A stretch of DNA of 9,673 nt from Gammaproteobacteria bacterium. GTDB lineage: Bacteria > Pseudomonadota > Gammaproteobacteria > HK1. The position numbers and the translations under genes were made by a program. The stretch covers positions 1 to 9,673 of the forward strand of contig JAJECB010000149.1 in NCBI GenBank assembly GCA_022822245.1, read 5' to 3'. The stretch's first letter is position 1, and every line of letters starts with the position of its first letter. Below the pieces are notes generated by a model. It was given only the letters and a program-made list of their open reading frames with translations. It had not been told where the DNA came from and did no database searches. Of the stretch, positions 1 to 6,709 are shown piece after piece.

Positions 1-2
1 CG

Positions 3-332
3 TCCCAGACGGGGATCGTGGCCATTCCCGACCACTGTGCCTACGCGGCCTCCAAGAACGGCCTCAACGCGCTCACCAAGGCGATGACCTGCGAGTGGGC
101 AAAGCACAACATCCAGTGCAACGCGGTCTGCCCGACAGTGATCCTCACCCCCATGGGCGAGCGGGTCTGGGGTCCCCCGGAAAAGGGCGATCCGATGCGG
201 GCGAAGATCCCGGCCGGCCGCTTCGGGCGACCGGTGGAGGTCGCCGATCTCGTGCTCTACCTGGCGTCGCCCGCCTCCGACATGATCAACGGCGACACGA
301 TCATGCTCGACGGCGGCTACACCGCGCTCTGA
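3..332 (+). CDS. SDR family oxidoreductase, L-xylulose/dicarbonyl reductase-like (C-terminal part)
   Basis: This is the C-terminal 109 residues of a short-chain dehydrogenase/reductase; the NAD(P)-binding N-terminal half lies before the window. The open frame runs from base 3 to the TGA at 330-332. The catalytic Tyr and Lys are visible in YAASK, about residues 14-18 of the visible part. They are followed by an NAVCPTVILTPMG stretch (cofactor and substrate loop) and the usual family ending with LDGGYTAL. The PTVxxTxMG pattern and the sequence around it resemble, from memory, animal dicarbonyl/L-xylulose reductase (DCXR, which interconverts L-xylulose and xylitol) and bacterial polyol dehydrogenases. 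The facing xylitol-type dehydrogenase and the nearby sugar importer fit a role in pentitol or ketose interconversion. SDR substrate cannot be fixed from this fragment: gluconate 5-dehydrogenase, arabitol dehydrogenase or threitol dehydrogenase activity is also possible. The family call is firm and the substrate is inference. Confidence 0.9.
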   Translation, partial: SQTGIVAIPDHCAYAASKNGLNALTKAMTCEWAKHNIQCNAVCPTVILTPMGERVWGPPEKGDPMRAKIPAGRFGRPVEVADLVLYLASPASDMINGDTIMLDGGYTAL

Positions 333-339
333 CGCGACC

Positions 340-359
340 CGCCCGATCGCTCGCGGGCG
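340..359. terminator. Weak hairpin between convergent genes
   Basis: A six-base GC stem (340-345 pairing with 354-359) with an eight-base loop lies just after the SDR stop codon and before the end of the convergent dehydrogenase gene. There is no T-run on either side, so termination here is only a suggestion from position. Confidence 0.25.
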
Positions 360-384
360 AGGCGCAGGTGCGGACCGCCCGAGG

Positions 385-1428
385 CTACGCGCGTCCCGGC
401 ATCTCGATCTGCACCTTGACGGTGCCGGGCGGCGCGCTTCGCGCGTAGTCGAACGCCTCGATGCTGTCGCCGAAGCCGTACGTCTCGGTGATGAGCGGGG
501 ACACGTCGATCTTGCCGGACGCGAGCATCGCCACCGCACGCGGCCAGATGTGCGCGTAGCGGAAGATGTGCTCGACCCGCGCCTCCTTGACCTGCGCCGC
601 GAGCACGTCGTAGGCGATGGGGGCTCCGGGCATGCCGATGAAGACGACCCGGCCCCCGGGACACACATGGTCGAAAACTTCAGCCGCGGCCCGCTCGTTC
701 CCCGACGCCTCGAACACCACGTCGGCCCCCCACCCGTCGGTCTCCCGGCCGACCACCTCGGCGAGGCTCTCGCTGCGCACGTTCACCGGGATGACCGCGC
801 CGAACCGGGCCGCGAGGTCGAGCTTGGGCTCCTGCACGTCGCTCACGATCACCCGGCTGCACCCGGCCGCGAGGGCTGCAAGCACCGTCACCATCCCGAT
901 CGTTCCCGCACCGATGACGAGGGCGACCTCGCCCGGCTGGATCTGCGCCTTGGTGGTGGCGTAGACCCCGGTCGCGAGGGGTTCGACCATGGCGCCCGCT
1001 CCGTCCGAAACGTTGTCGGGGAGCCTGAACGTGAAGTCGGCGGGGTGCACCACGGTCGGCCGCAGCACGCCGTGGACCGGCGGGGTGGCCCAGAAGCGGA
1101 CGGCCGGGTCGAGGTTGTACTTGCCGAGGCGGGTCGGACGGCTGTCGGGATCGGGGATCCCGGGCTCCATGCAGACCCGATCGCCGACCGCGAGCGAAGT
1201 GACCGCCGACCCGATCTCGACCACCTCGCCCGACGCCTCGTGGCCGAGGATCATGGGCTCCTTGACGATGAAGGGGCCGATCCCCCCGTGTGCGTAGTAG
1301 TGGACGTCGCTTCCGCAGACGCCGACCCGCTTGAGGGCGATGCGCACGTCGCGCGGTCCCAGCGCCTCCTCGACGTCGATGGGCCGCAGGGACAGCTCGT
1401 CCTTGCGTTCGAGAACCAGTGCCTTCAT
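385..1428 (-). CDS. xdh: NAD-dependent xylitol/sorbitol dehydrogenase, zinc-type medium-chain dehydrogenase
   Basis: This 347-residue protein belongs to the zinc-dependent medium-chain dehydrogenases, at the usual family length. It closely resembles bacterial xylitol dehydrogenases (xylitol + NAD to D-xylulose) as I recall them. Catalytic zinc ligands are visible: Cys38 in VGVCGSD, His63-Glu64 in LGHEASGEV and Glu149 in AMVEP. The Rossmann motif GAGTIG is at residues 173-178, and the acidic residue in VIVSD downstream of it favours NAD over NADP. The four cysteines of the structural zinc loop are absent from residues 87-110 (PGIPDPDS onward), as in several sorbitol and xylitol dehydrogenases. 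The start was placed at the ATG at 1426-1428, preceded by GGAAGGA; the frame is open for 72 more codons upstream, but that stretch is unlike the family and overlaps the regulatory repeats. The gene diverges from the ABC importer and converges on the SDR gene, which supports joint polyol catabolism. Sorbitol or another polyol could be the true substrate. Confidence 0.9.
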   Translation of the reverse strand: MKALVLERKDELSLRPIDVEEALGPRDVRIALKRVGVCGSDVHYYAHGGIGPFIVKEPMILGHEASGEVVEIGSAVTSLAVGDRVCMEPGIPDPDSRPTRLGKYNLDPAVRFWATPPVHGVLRPTVVHPADFTFRLPDNVSDGAGAMVEPLATGVYATTKAQIQPGEVALVIGAGTIGMVTVLAALAAGCSRVIVSDVQEPKLDLAARFGAVIPVNVRSESLAEVVGRETDGWGADVVFEASGNERAAAEVFDHVCPGGRVVFIGMPGAPIAYDVLAAQVKEARVEHIFRYAHIWPRAVAMLASGKIDVSPLITETYGFGDSIEAFDYARSAPPGTVKVQIEMPGRA

Positions 1429-1487
1429 CTCATCCTTCCCCCAGTTTTCCGGCGGGCGAGCTCCGTTGGAGCGACCTCGGCCCGAAT

Positions 1488-1498
1488 ATTTCACCGAT
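1488..1498 (+). promoter_or_regulatory. Operator-like site, xdh-proximal copy
   Basis: The 11 bases ATTTCACCGAT lie 60 bases upstream of the xdh start codon. The same 11 bases occur inverted at 1713-1723 in the importer promoter, and ten of them occur at 1639-1648. Read on the minus strand, the ATCGGTGAAA half points toward xdh, just as the third copy points toward the importer. A regulator binding site shared by both divergent units is the natural reading. No regulator gene is in the window to match it to. Confidence 0.5.
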
Positions 1499-1628
1499 GT
1501 CCCGATGATGAAGCCGGCCGACTCGGTGAACAAGCCCTGTCGCCACCCGGACCGTTCGGGTGCCGCGGCCAGCGGCCGGGGTGGCGGGGGTTCGCACCCG
1601 CGGCTTGCCCTGGTACGGCGGACTCGCC

Positions 1629-1649
1629 GGCGCGCGAGTTTCACCGATC
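1629..1649 (+). repeat. Left arm of a 21-base inverted repeat (operator-like)
   Basis: These 21 bases match the reverse complement of 1712-1732 at 20 of 21 positions; the single difference is base 1638 (G here, A in the partner). The arm consists of a GGCGCGCGA segment joined to the shared TTTCACCGAT core. The centres of the two arms are 83 bases apart, close to eight helical turns, which would place two bound protein units on the same face of the DNA. A looping operator is an inference; the repeat itself is seen directly. Confidence 0.6.
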
Positions 1650-1711
1650 CTGGTCGCGAGAGCGCCCAATCGCCGCGTCACTGCGAGAGAATCGGCGTTC
1701 GCTGGCAAAGA

Positions 1712-1732
1712 GATCGGTGAAATTCGCGCGCC
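1712..1732 (-). repeat. Right arm of the 21-base inverted repeat, overlapping the importer promoter
   Basis: This is the partner of 1629-1649 (20 of 21 bases identical when inverted). It contains ATCGGTGAAA and covers the candidate -35 element of the importer promoter. A bound repressor would therefore block RNA polymerase directly. The site is not itself a good palindrome, so the functional unit may be a pair of arms rather than a single dyad. Confidence 0.6.
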
Positions 1733-1745
1733 AGGATGGGATAAT
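1717..1745 (+). promoter_or_regulatory. Candidate sigma-70 promoter for the ABC importer operon
   Basis: A -35-like GTGAAA (1717-1722, four of six matches to TTGACA) is followed after exactly 17 bases by GATAAT (1740-1745, five of six matches to TATAAT). Transcription would begin near 1752, about 55 bases before the ATPase start codon. The -35 lies inside the right arm of the inverted repeat. Confidence 0.5.
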
Positions 1746-1807
1746 GTCGACAATGAACATCGACTGGACAGGCGTCTTCACAATCGGCGCGCGGAGGCGG
1801 GACGAGG

Positions 1808-2578
1808 GTGAGTGATTCGCGACCCGCCGCCTCCGACGTGCTCATGCGGGTCGTCGGCCTGGACAAGAGCTACGGCGGCTTGAAGGCGGTCGATTCGGTC
1901 ACCTTCGACGTGTATCGCGGCGAGGTGCTGGCCCTGGTCGGCGACAACGGGGCCGGAAAGTCGACCCTTATCAAGGCCATCGCCGGTGCCCAGCCGCCGG
2001 ACGCGGGTCACGTGGAGTTCGACGGGACGCCGCTGCGGATGCGCACGCCGCGCGATGCGGATGCGGCCGGCATCGGGTGCCTGCACCAGGGGCTCGGCCT
2101 GGTCGACACCCTCGACGTGCCCGAGAACGTGTTTCTCGGCCGCGAGCTCCGGACCCGGTTTCTCGGCCTCGTGCCGCAGCTCGATCACGGCGAGATGCGC
2201 CAGCGCACGATCGAGCTCCTCGATCGCTTCGGGATCCACCTGCCGCGGCTGAACGACCCGGTCATCCGGCTCTCCGGCGGCCAGCGCCAGACGGTCGCGA
2301 TCAGCCGGCTCCTCCTCCAGGAGGTCCGGCTCGTCATCATGGACGAGCCGATGGCGGCGCTCGGCGTCGAAGAAGGCGCGCGGGTGCTCGAGCTGGTCCG
2401 GAACATGCGCGATCGCGGCATCAGCATCATCGTCATCAGCCACAACCTGGAGCACGTGTTCCAGCTCGCCGATCGCATCGCGGTCATGAAGAACGGCCGG
2501 CTGCTCGGCGTGGTGGAGGCCGCCTCGACCACGCGCGAAGCGATCGTTCGGATGATCACCTTCGGCGAAGCCGCGTGA
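1808..2578 (+). CDS. Sugar/polyol ABC importer, single-domain ATP-binding protein
   Basis: This 256-residue cytoplasmic ATPase powers the importer encoded with the next two genes. All ABC motifs are present: Walker A GDNGAGKST (45-53), Q-loop Gln94, signature LSGGQRQ (155-161), Walker B LVIMDEP with Glu180 as the likely catalytic base, and the switch His212 in ISHN. The protein is half the length of RbsA, XylG and AraG, which carry two fused ABC domains. It corresponds to the single-domain type known from the rhizobial fructose importer FrcA, and would work as a homodimer. The GTG start at 1808 follows a purine-rich AGGCGGGACGAG; an ATG at residue 13 is a less likely alternative. The gene is first in an operon with permease and binding protein, downstream of a promoter overlapped by an operator-like repeat. 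The exact substrate is unknown; the adjacent xylitol-type dehydrogenase suggests a pentitol. Confidence 0.92.
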   Translation: MSDSRPAASDVLMRVVGLDKSYGGLKAVDSVTFDVYRGEVLALVGDNGAGKSTLIKAIAGAQPPDAGHVEFDGTPLRMRTPRDADAAGIGCLHQGLGLVDTLDVPENVFLGRELRTRFLGLVPQLDHGEMRQRTIELLDRFGIHLPRLNDPVIRLSGGQRQTVAISRLLLQEVRLVIMDEPMAALGVEEGARVLELVRNMRDRGISIIVISHNLEHVFQLADRIAVMKNGRLLGVVEAASTTREAIVRMITFGEAA

Positions 2579-2585
2579 GGTGCAC

Positions 2586-3617
2586 ATGAACGAGTCCCCG
2601 AGCGCAGCCGCCGTTCCCTCCGCGGCGACCATCGGCCACGCGGACCGCCGGTGGCTCTTCGAGGGCTTGGGGCTGACGATCGTCGTGATCGTCCTCGCGG
2701 TGATCTTCTCGCTCATCAACCCGCGCTTCGCGACGGTGGTCAACTTCATCAACATCCTGACCCAGGCTTCGTACTACCTGATCATCGCGGTCGGTATGAC
2801 GTTCGTCATCACGAACGCGGGGATCGACCTCTCGGTCGGGGCCCTCCTCGCGCTCGTCACCGTCATCGGCTTCGAGCTCATCAAGGAGGGCATGCACCCC
2901 GGTCTCGGGGTCCTCGTCATGTTCGCGCTGGGCGGCCTCATCGGCTGCTTCACCGGCTTCCTCGTCGCCTTCGTCAAGATCCCTCCGTTCATTGCGACCC
3001 TCGGAATGATGGTGGCCCTCCGGGGGCTCGCCCTCGTTCATTCGGCCGGGAACATGCATTACGGGCTGCCGTCGTCGGTCACGTGGTTCGGACAGGGCAC
3101 GGTCGCCGGCATTCCGGTGCCGGTGATCATCGCTTTCCTCTTCGCCCTGTTCGGCGCCTGGCTCTTCAACTACACCCGCTTCGGCCTGCACGTGCGCGCC
3201 ATCGGCGGCAACCGGGAGTCGGCGCGCCTCGCCGGCGTGCCGGTCGGCCGGATCGAGCTCATGGTCTACGCGCTGATGGGGCTCGTGACCGCGCTCGGCG
3301 GCCTCATCATGATCGCGCGCATCGACTCGACGCAGGCCACGATCGGGACGTCGATGGAGATCCACGTCATCGCCGCGGTCATCATCGGCGGCACGAGCCT
3401 CTTCGGCGGGCGCGGCACGATCTACGGGACCGTGCTCGGGGCGCTGCTGCTCTCGATGATGACCAACGCGCTCGTCATCGCGGGTGTGGACTACTTCTGG
3501 CAGCTCGTCGTGATGGGCGCGATCGTCCTCATCGCGGTCGCCATCGCCAACCTGCGCGAGCGTCGGGTTTCCGCGCTCGCGCTTTTCCCGCGGTCCTGGT
3601 TCGAGGGCCGCACGTAG
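2586..3617 (+). CDS. Sugar/polyol ABC importer, inner-membrane permease
   Basis: This is a 343-residue permease of the ribose/xylose type (RbsC, XylH, FrcC group). It shows a hydrophilic N-terminus of about 25 residues, then roughly eight to ten hydrophobic segments, for example about 27-45, 61-78, 84-98, 106-130, 176-195, 227-246, 257-270 and 305-322. The cytoplasmic loop AIGGNRESARLAGVPVGRI (205-223) is the family coupling region that contacts the ATPase. IGGTSLFGGRGTIYGTVLGA (267-286) is the usual conserved C-terminal stretch. The ATG at 2586 is preferred because the GAGG at 2577-2580 is correctly spaced for it; a GTG at 2580 in the same frame would overlap that ribosome binding site. The gene begins seven bases after the ATPase stop codon and is followed by the binding protein after 25 bases, so the three genes form one operon. 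Confidence 0.92.
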   Translation: MNESPSAAAVPSAATIGHADRRWLFEGLGLTIVVIVLAVIFSLINPRFATVVNFINILTQASYYLIIAVGMTFVITNAGIDLSVGALLALVTVIGFELIKEGMHPGLGVLVMFALGGLIGCFTGFLVAFVKIPPFIATLGMMVALRGLALVHSAGNMHYGLPSSVTWFGQGTVAGIPVPVIIAFLFALFGAWLFNYTRFGLHVRAIGGNRESARLAGVPVGRIELMVYALMGLVTALGGLIMIARIDSTQATIGTSMEIHVIAAVIIGGTSLFGGRGTIYGTVLGALLLSMMTNALVIAGVDYFWQLVVMGAIVLIAVAIANLRERRVSALALFPRSWFEGRT

Positions 3618-3642
3618 TGCAACCACCAAGGGAGCTCAGCTC

Positions 3643-4632
3643 ATGTTCAGTCGTCGCCTCCTGATTGCCCTGACCGCGCTCGCCGCGTTCGCGGCCGCTT
3701 TCGCCACCACCGCGTCACGCGCCGAGCCGATGCGAATCGCGTACCTGTCGCCATCCTTCGACATTTCCGACGCCTGGGAGCGCACCTTCTGGGCCATTCA
3801 GGGCCGGCTCGACGAGCTTGGAGTCGAGTACGAGATCCAGGCCCTCGCGGTAATCAGCCACGTCGACCACGCCGGCCAGCTCGCCCAGGTCGAGTCCGTG
3901 ATCGCCCGTGGGGTCGACTACGTGTTTCTCGGTCCGACCGAGTACGAGGCCGCGATTCCTGCCCTGCGCAAGCTCAAGCAGGCGGGGGTTCCCACCGTGG
4001 TCTACAACTACATCGAGCCGCACGAGGACGAGATGGCCCGCGCGATGAGCTACATCGCCTTCGCGCACTACCCGGGCGGGGTGATGACCGGCGAGTGGGC
4101 GGTGAAGTGGCTGGACGGCAAGGGCAAGGTGGCGATCCTGCAGGGCGCCCCCGGCGTCGCGAGCGACCAGCGCAAGAACGGCTTCCTCGAGGTCGTCGAC
4201 AAGTATCCCGACATCGAGGTGATCGTCGGCCCCTACACCGACTTCGACCGCAGCAAGGCCTACGACGCGGCGCAGAACATGCTCACCGCCCACCCCGACC
4301 TCGACATGATCTACGGGGTGTCGACCACCATCGGTCTCGGCGCCGGCCAGGCGGTTCGTCAGATAGGCAAGTCGGACGAGATCGCGACGATGGGCTTCGG
4401 CGGTACCGGCGACGAAATCGTGGCCATGAAGGAAGGATGGCTCACCGCCTCGGTGCTTCGCTGCATCGACGACGGCGGGGTGGGGGTCGCCGATGCGTTC
4501 GTCACCCACAGCAAGGGCGAGGAGGTGCCCCAGGTCTGGTCGGGACCGTTCGTCATGATCGACAAGAACTCCGACGCCGACGCGCTCACCGTGAACTGCA
4601 ACCGTTACTCTCGCCCGAAGATGGGTCGCTGA
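3643..4632 (+). CDS. Sugar/polyol ABC importer, periplasmic substrate-binding protein
   Basis: This 329-residue protein captures the substrate in the periplasm and delivers it to the permease. It has a classical signal peptide: RR at 4-5, a hydrophobic core of about 6-22 and a probable cleavage after ASRA (residue 27). The mature part has the ribose-binding-protein-like fold (type 1 periplasmic binding protein) with alternating strands: MRIAYLSPSF near its start, VDYVFLGPTEYEAAIPALRKLKQAGVP for the first domain, and KVAILQGAPGVASDQRKNGF opening the second. It has no lipobox cysteine, so it should be soluble. Aspartate and asparagine residues typical of sugar contacts are present, but the substrate cannot be read off. 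A ribosome site AAGGGAG ends eight bases before the ATG. The gene is last in the operon and is followed directly by a strong hairpin. The order ATPase-permease-binding protein is the reverse of frcBCA as I recall it. Confidence 0.9.
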   Translation: MFSRRLLIALTALAAFAAAFATTASRAEPMRIAYLSPSFDISDAWERTFWAIQGRLDELGVEYEIQALAVISHVDHAGQLAQVESVIARGVDYVFLGPTEYEAAIPALRKLKQAGVPTVVYNYIEPHEDEMARAMSYIAFAHYPGGVMTGEWAVKWLDGKGKVAILQGAPGVASDQRKNGFLEVVDKYPDIEVIVGPYTDFDRSKAYDAAQNMLTAHPDLDMIYGVSTTIGLGAGQAVRQIGKSDEIATMGFGGTGDEIVAMKEGWLTASVLRCIDDGGVGVADAFVTHSKGEEVPQVWSGPFVMIDKNSDADALTVNCNRYSRPKMGR

Positions 4633-4655
4633 CCGGCCCGAATCGAACGATGCCC

Positions 4656-4685
4656 CGCGCGGGCGGCGGTCTCGCCGCCCGCGCG
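4656..4685. terminator. Strong hairpin between convergent operons
   Basis: A perfect 13-base GC stem (4656-4668 pairing with 4673-4685) closes on the four-base loop GTCT. It sits between the end of the importer operon (stop at 4632) and the end of ubiX on the opposite strand (4697), so it can serve both directions. The plus-strand side is followed by a moderately T-rich AATCTGAATCTCTATT rather than a pure T-run. Confidence 0.75.
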
Positions 4686-4696
4686 AATCTGAATCT

Positions 4697-5320
4697 CTAT
4701 TCCCGCTCCGCCGCCCAGCGGGGCACGAGGTCGTGCTCGACCCCGATCCGGTCGAGGATCCGGGCGACCACGAAGTCCACGAGATCGGAGACCGTCTCCG
4801 GCCGGTGGTAGAAGCCGGGGTTCGCGGGGAGGATGGCCGCCCCCGCGCGGGCGAGGCGCAGCATGTTCTCCAGGTGAACCGCGGAGAGCGGCGTCTCCCG
4901 GACCACGAGGACGAGCTGCCGTCCCTCCTTGAGGGCGACGTCGGCGGCCCTCTCGATGAGGTTTCGGCTCGTCCCCGCTGCCACCGCGCCGAGGGTGCCC
5001 GTCGTGCAGGGGCAAACGACCACCGCGGCGGGGGGGTTGGAGCCGCTCGCGGGCGGGGCGAACCAGTCGTCCGTGCCGAACACCCGGAGCGCGGTATCGT
5101 CGTCGCGGCCGAGGTGGGCGAGCAGACCCTTGCGGATCTCGGCCGGACTCTTGCCGAGGCGAAGGGGGGTCTCGGTGTTGACCACGGTTCGCCCCGGGCC
5201 GCTCAGGACCACCTGCACCGTCGTTCCTGCGTGAAGAAGGAGGTCGATGAGCCGAAGGCCGTAGGCGGCACCCGAGGCGCCGGTCATCGCGACGAGGACC
5301 GCGTCGCGCGCGCCGCTCAC
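4697..5320 (-). CDS. ubiX: Flavin prenyltransferase UbiX
   Basis: This 207-residue enzyme attaches a dimethylallyl group to FMN to make prenylated FMN, the cofactor of UbiD-type decarboxylases in ubiquinone synthesis and aromatic acid metabolism. The FMN-binding start MTGASGAAYG (residues 12-21), the CPCTTGTLGAVAAG block (103-116), RETPLS (141-146) and GFYHRP (169-174) are all typical of the family. Lys131, Glu142, Tyr171 and Arg187 line up, with a constant offset of two, with active-site residues I recall from the Pseudomonas enzyme. The GTG start at 5318-5320 is chosen because it shares the bases GTGA with the mpl stop codon, a standard translational coupling arrangement. An internal ATG at residue 12 would cut off the first strand. 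No ubiD lies in the window. The gene ends the minus-strand operon, next to the shared terminator hairpin. Confidence 0.95.
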   Translation of the reverse strand: MSGARDAVLVAMTGASGAAYGLRLIDLLLHAGTTVQVVLSGPGRTVVNTETPLRLGKSPAEIRKGLLAHLGRDDDTALRVFGTDDWFAPPASGSNPPAAVVVCPCTTGTLGAVAAGTSRNLIERAADVALKEGRQLVLVVRETPLSAVHLENMLRLARAGAAILPANPGFYHRPETVSDLVDFVVARILDRIGVEHDLVPRWAAERE

Positions 5321-6687
5321 GCCGCCCCCTCGCCGGAGAGGCGGGCGAGAAGCCGCCGGTGCAGACCGTCGAAGCTGCCGTTGCTCATCACCAGTACCCG
5401 GTCGCCGGGCCGGACGAGGCCCGCGATCGCTTCGACCAGCGATTCTACGTCCGTGCGGACCCCCGCGCGCGGGCCGAGCGCGCCCGCGAGCGACCACTCG
5501 AGCCCCCCGGGGTCGAGGGCGAACACCTCGTCCGCGGCCGCGAGGCTGGGCCCGAGGGTGTCGCGGTGGACGCCGCGCCGCATCGTGTTGGAGCGCGGCT
5601 CGAGCACCGCGACGATCCGTCCGGCGCTCTCCGTCCCCGCCCGCAACGCCTCGACGGTGGCCCGGATCGCGGTCGGATGATGGGCGAAGTCGTCGTAGAC
5701 GGTGACCCCGCCCGCGACGCCGGCGACCTCGAGGCGCCGCGCGATTCCGTCGAACTCCCCGAGCGCCCGCGCGCCATCCGCGAGGTCCACGTCCGCCGCG
5801 CGGGCGGCCGCGAGGGCCGCGAGGGCGTTGTGCAGGTTGTGGGCGCCCGCGAGCTTCCATTCGACCTCGATGCGCCGTTCGCGGCCCCCATCGGCCGCCC
5901 GCACCTCGAAGCGGGAGGCGTCGGGCCCGAGCGCGTGTGCCGAGAGCCCGCCGCCGCCCGCGCCGTAGCCGAGCCGCACCACCTTCGTCCAGCACTCCAT
6001 GGCGAGCACCCGCTCCACCTCGGGGCCGCCGGAGACGATGCAACCACTCGCGGGGACGGTGCGCACGAGGTGGTGAAACTGCCGCTCGATCGCCGCGAGG
6101 TCGTCGAAGATGTCCGCGTGGTCGTACTCGAGGTTGTTGATGACGAGGGTGCGGGGCCGGTAGTGGATGAACTTCGAGCGCTTGTCGAAGAAGGCGGTGT
6201 CGTACTCGTCGGCCTCGATGACGAAGTGCGGACCCGAGCCGAGCCGGCCCGGCATCCCGAGCTGGGGGGCCATCCCGCCGATGAGCCAGCCGGGCTTCCG
6301 CCCCGCGCTTTCGAGGATCCACGCGACGAGGCTCGACACGGTGGTCTTGCCGTGGGTGCCCGCGACGGCGATCACGTGACGACCCCGGAGCGCGTGCCGG
6401 GCGAGCCAGGACGGCCCGGACTCGTAGTCGAGCCCTTCGTCCAGCATGTGCTCGATGGCCGGATTGCCCCGGGTCATCGCATTCCCGACCACCACCCGGT
6501 CAGGCGCGGGGTCGAGGTGCTCGGCCCGATAGCCCTCGCGCACCGGGATCCCCGCCTCCGCCAGCACCTTGTTCATCGGCGGATAGAGGCCGGTATCCGA
6601 CCCCTCCACCTCGTGCCCGAGCTCGCGCGCGATGCACGCAAGGGCGGCCATGAAGGTGCCGCCGATCCCGAGGACGTGGATGCGCAT
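5317..6687 (-). CDS. mpl: UDP-N-acetylmuramate:L-alanyl-gamma-D-glutamyl-meso-diaminopimelate ligase Mpl
   Basis: This is a 456-residue Mur ligase, almost exactly the length of the E. coli protein. It joins recycled murein tripeptide to UDP-MurNAc using ATP in the cytoplasm, saving peptidoglycan precursors. The N-terminal UDP-binding domain begins MRIHVLGIGGTFM, the Mpl form of the motif. The ATP loop GTHGKTT is at 110-116, EADEYDTAFFDKRSKF at 158-173, NNLEYDHAD at 184-192, AGAHNLHNALA at 280-290, YDDFAHHP at 331-338 and LEPRSNTM at 362-369. The EADEYDTAFFDKRSKF block separates Mpl from MurC, which would be the main alternative. The ATG at 6685-6687 gives the expected N-terminus, although the frame stays open for 40 more codons. 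Its ribosome site is weak. It lies 22 bases after the upstream membrane protein gene and overlaps ubiX by four bases, so all three are probably cotranscribed. Confidence 0.96.
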   Translation of the reverse strand: MRIHVLGIGGTFMAALACIARELGHEVEGSDTGLYPPMNKVLAEAGIPVREGYRAEHLDPAPDRVVVGNAMTRGNPAIEHMLDEGLDYESGPSWLARHALRGRHVIAVAGTHGKTTVSSLVAWILESAGRKPGWLIGGMAPQLGMPGRLGSGPHFVIEADEYDTAFFDKRSKFIHYRPRTLVINNLEYDHADIFDDLAAIERQFHHLVRTVPASGCIVSGGPEVERVLAMECWTKVVRLGYGAGGGGLSAHALGPDASRFEVRAADGGRERRIEVEWKLAGAHNLHNALAALAAARAADVDLADGARALGEFDGIARRLEVAGVAGGVTVYDDFAHHPTAIRATVEALRAGTESAGRIVAVLEPRSNTMRRGVHRDTLGPSLAAADEVFALDPGGLEWSLAGALGPRAGVRTDVESLVEAIAGLVRPGDRVLVMSNGSFDGLHRRLLARLSGEGAA

Positions 6688-6709
6688 GGATGCGTCCGCG
6701 GGGGACCGG

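Larger units (their letters stand above)
1429..1807. other. Divergent intergenic control region (xdh / ABC importer)
   Basis: This 379-base stretch has no convincing gene. It holds three copies of the core TTTCACCGAT: plus-strand copies at 1489-1498 and 1639-1648 and an inverted copy at 1713-1722. It also holds a candidate promoter at 1717-1745 facing the importer. A 23-codon frame (ATG at 1744, TGA at 1813-1815) overlaps the importer ATPase start, but most of it lies at or downstream of the predicted transcription start and nothing supports it as a gene. The middle, about 1510-1625, is very GC-rich and I see nothing specific in it. No good promoter toward xdh was found. Confidence 0.7.

Noticed and set aside
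1560..1600. GC-rich palindromic stretches in the middle of the xdh/importer spacer
   Set aside because: Short GC self-complementarity is expected by chance at this base composition, and no stem longer than a few bases with a sensible loop or T-run was found.
550..1815. Long plus-strand open frame opposite xdh, ending inside the importer ATPase start
   Set aside because: It is the antisense shadow of a well-supported dehydrogenase in GC-rich DNA. Its composition is Arg/Asp/His/Gly-rich and fits no protein family.
1744..1815. Possible 23-codon leader peptide ahead of the ATPase (ATG 1744, TGA 1813-1815)
   Set aside because: Its first ATG falls in the predicted -10 and before the expected transcription start. 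Its only support is overlap with the next gene, and it shows no amino acid run or attenuator structure.
2556..3629. Minus-strand frame of 357 codons opposite the permease
   Set aside because: It is rich in Asp, Glu, His and Arg, the typical complement of a hydrophobic membrane gene, with no ribosome site or family resemblance.
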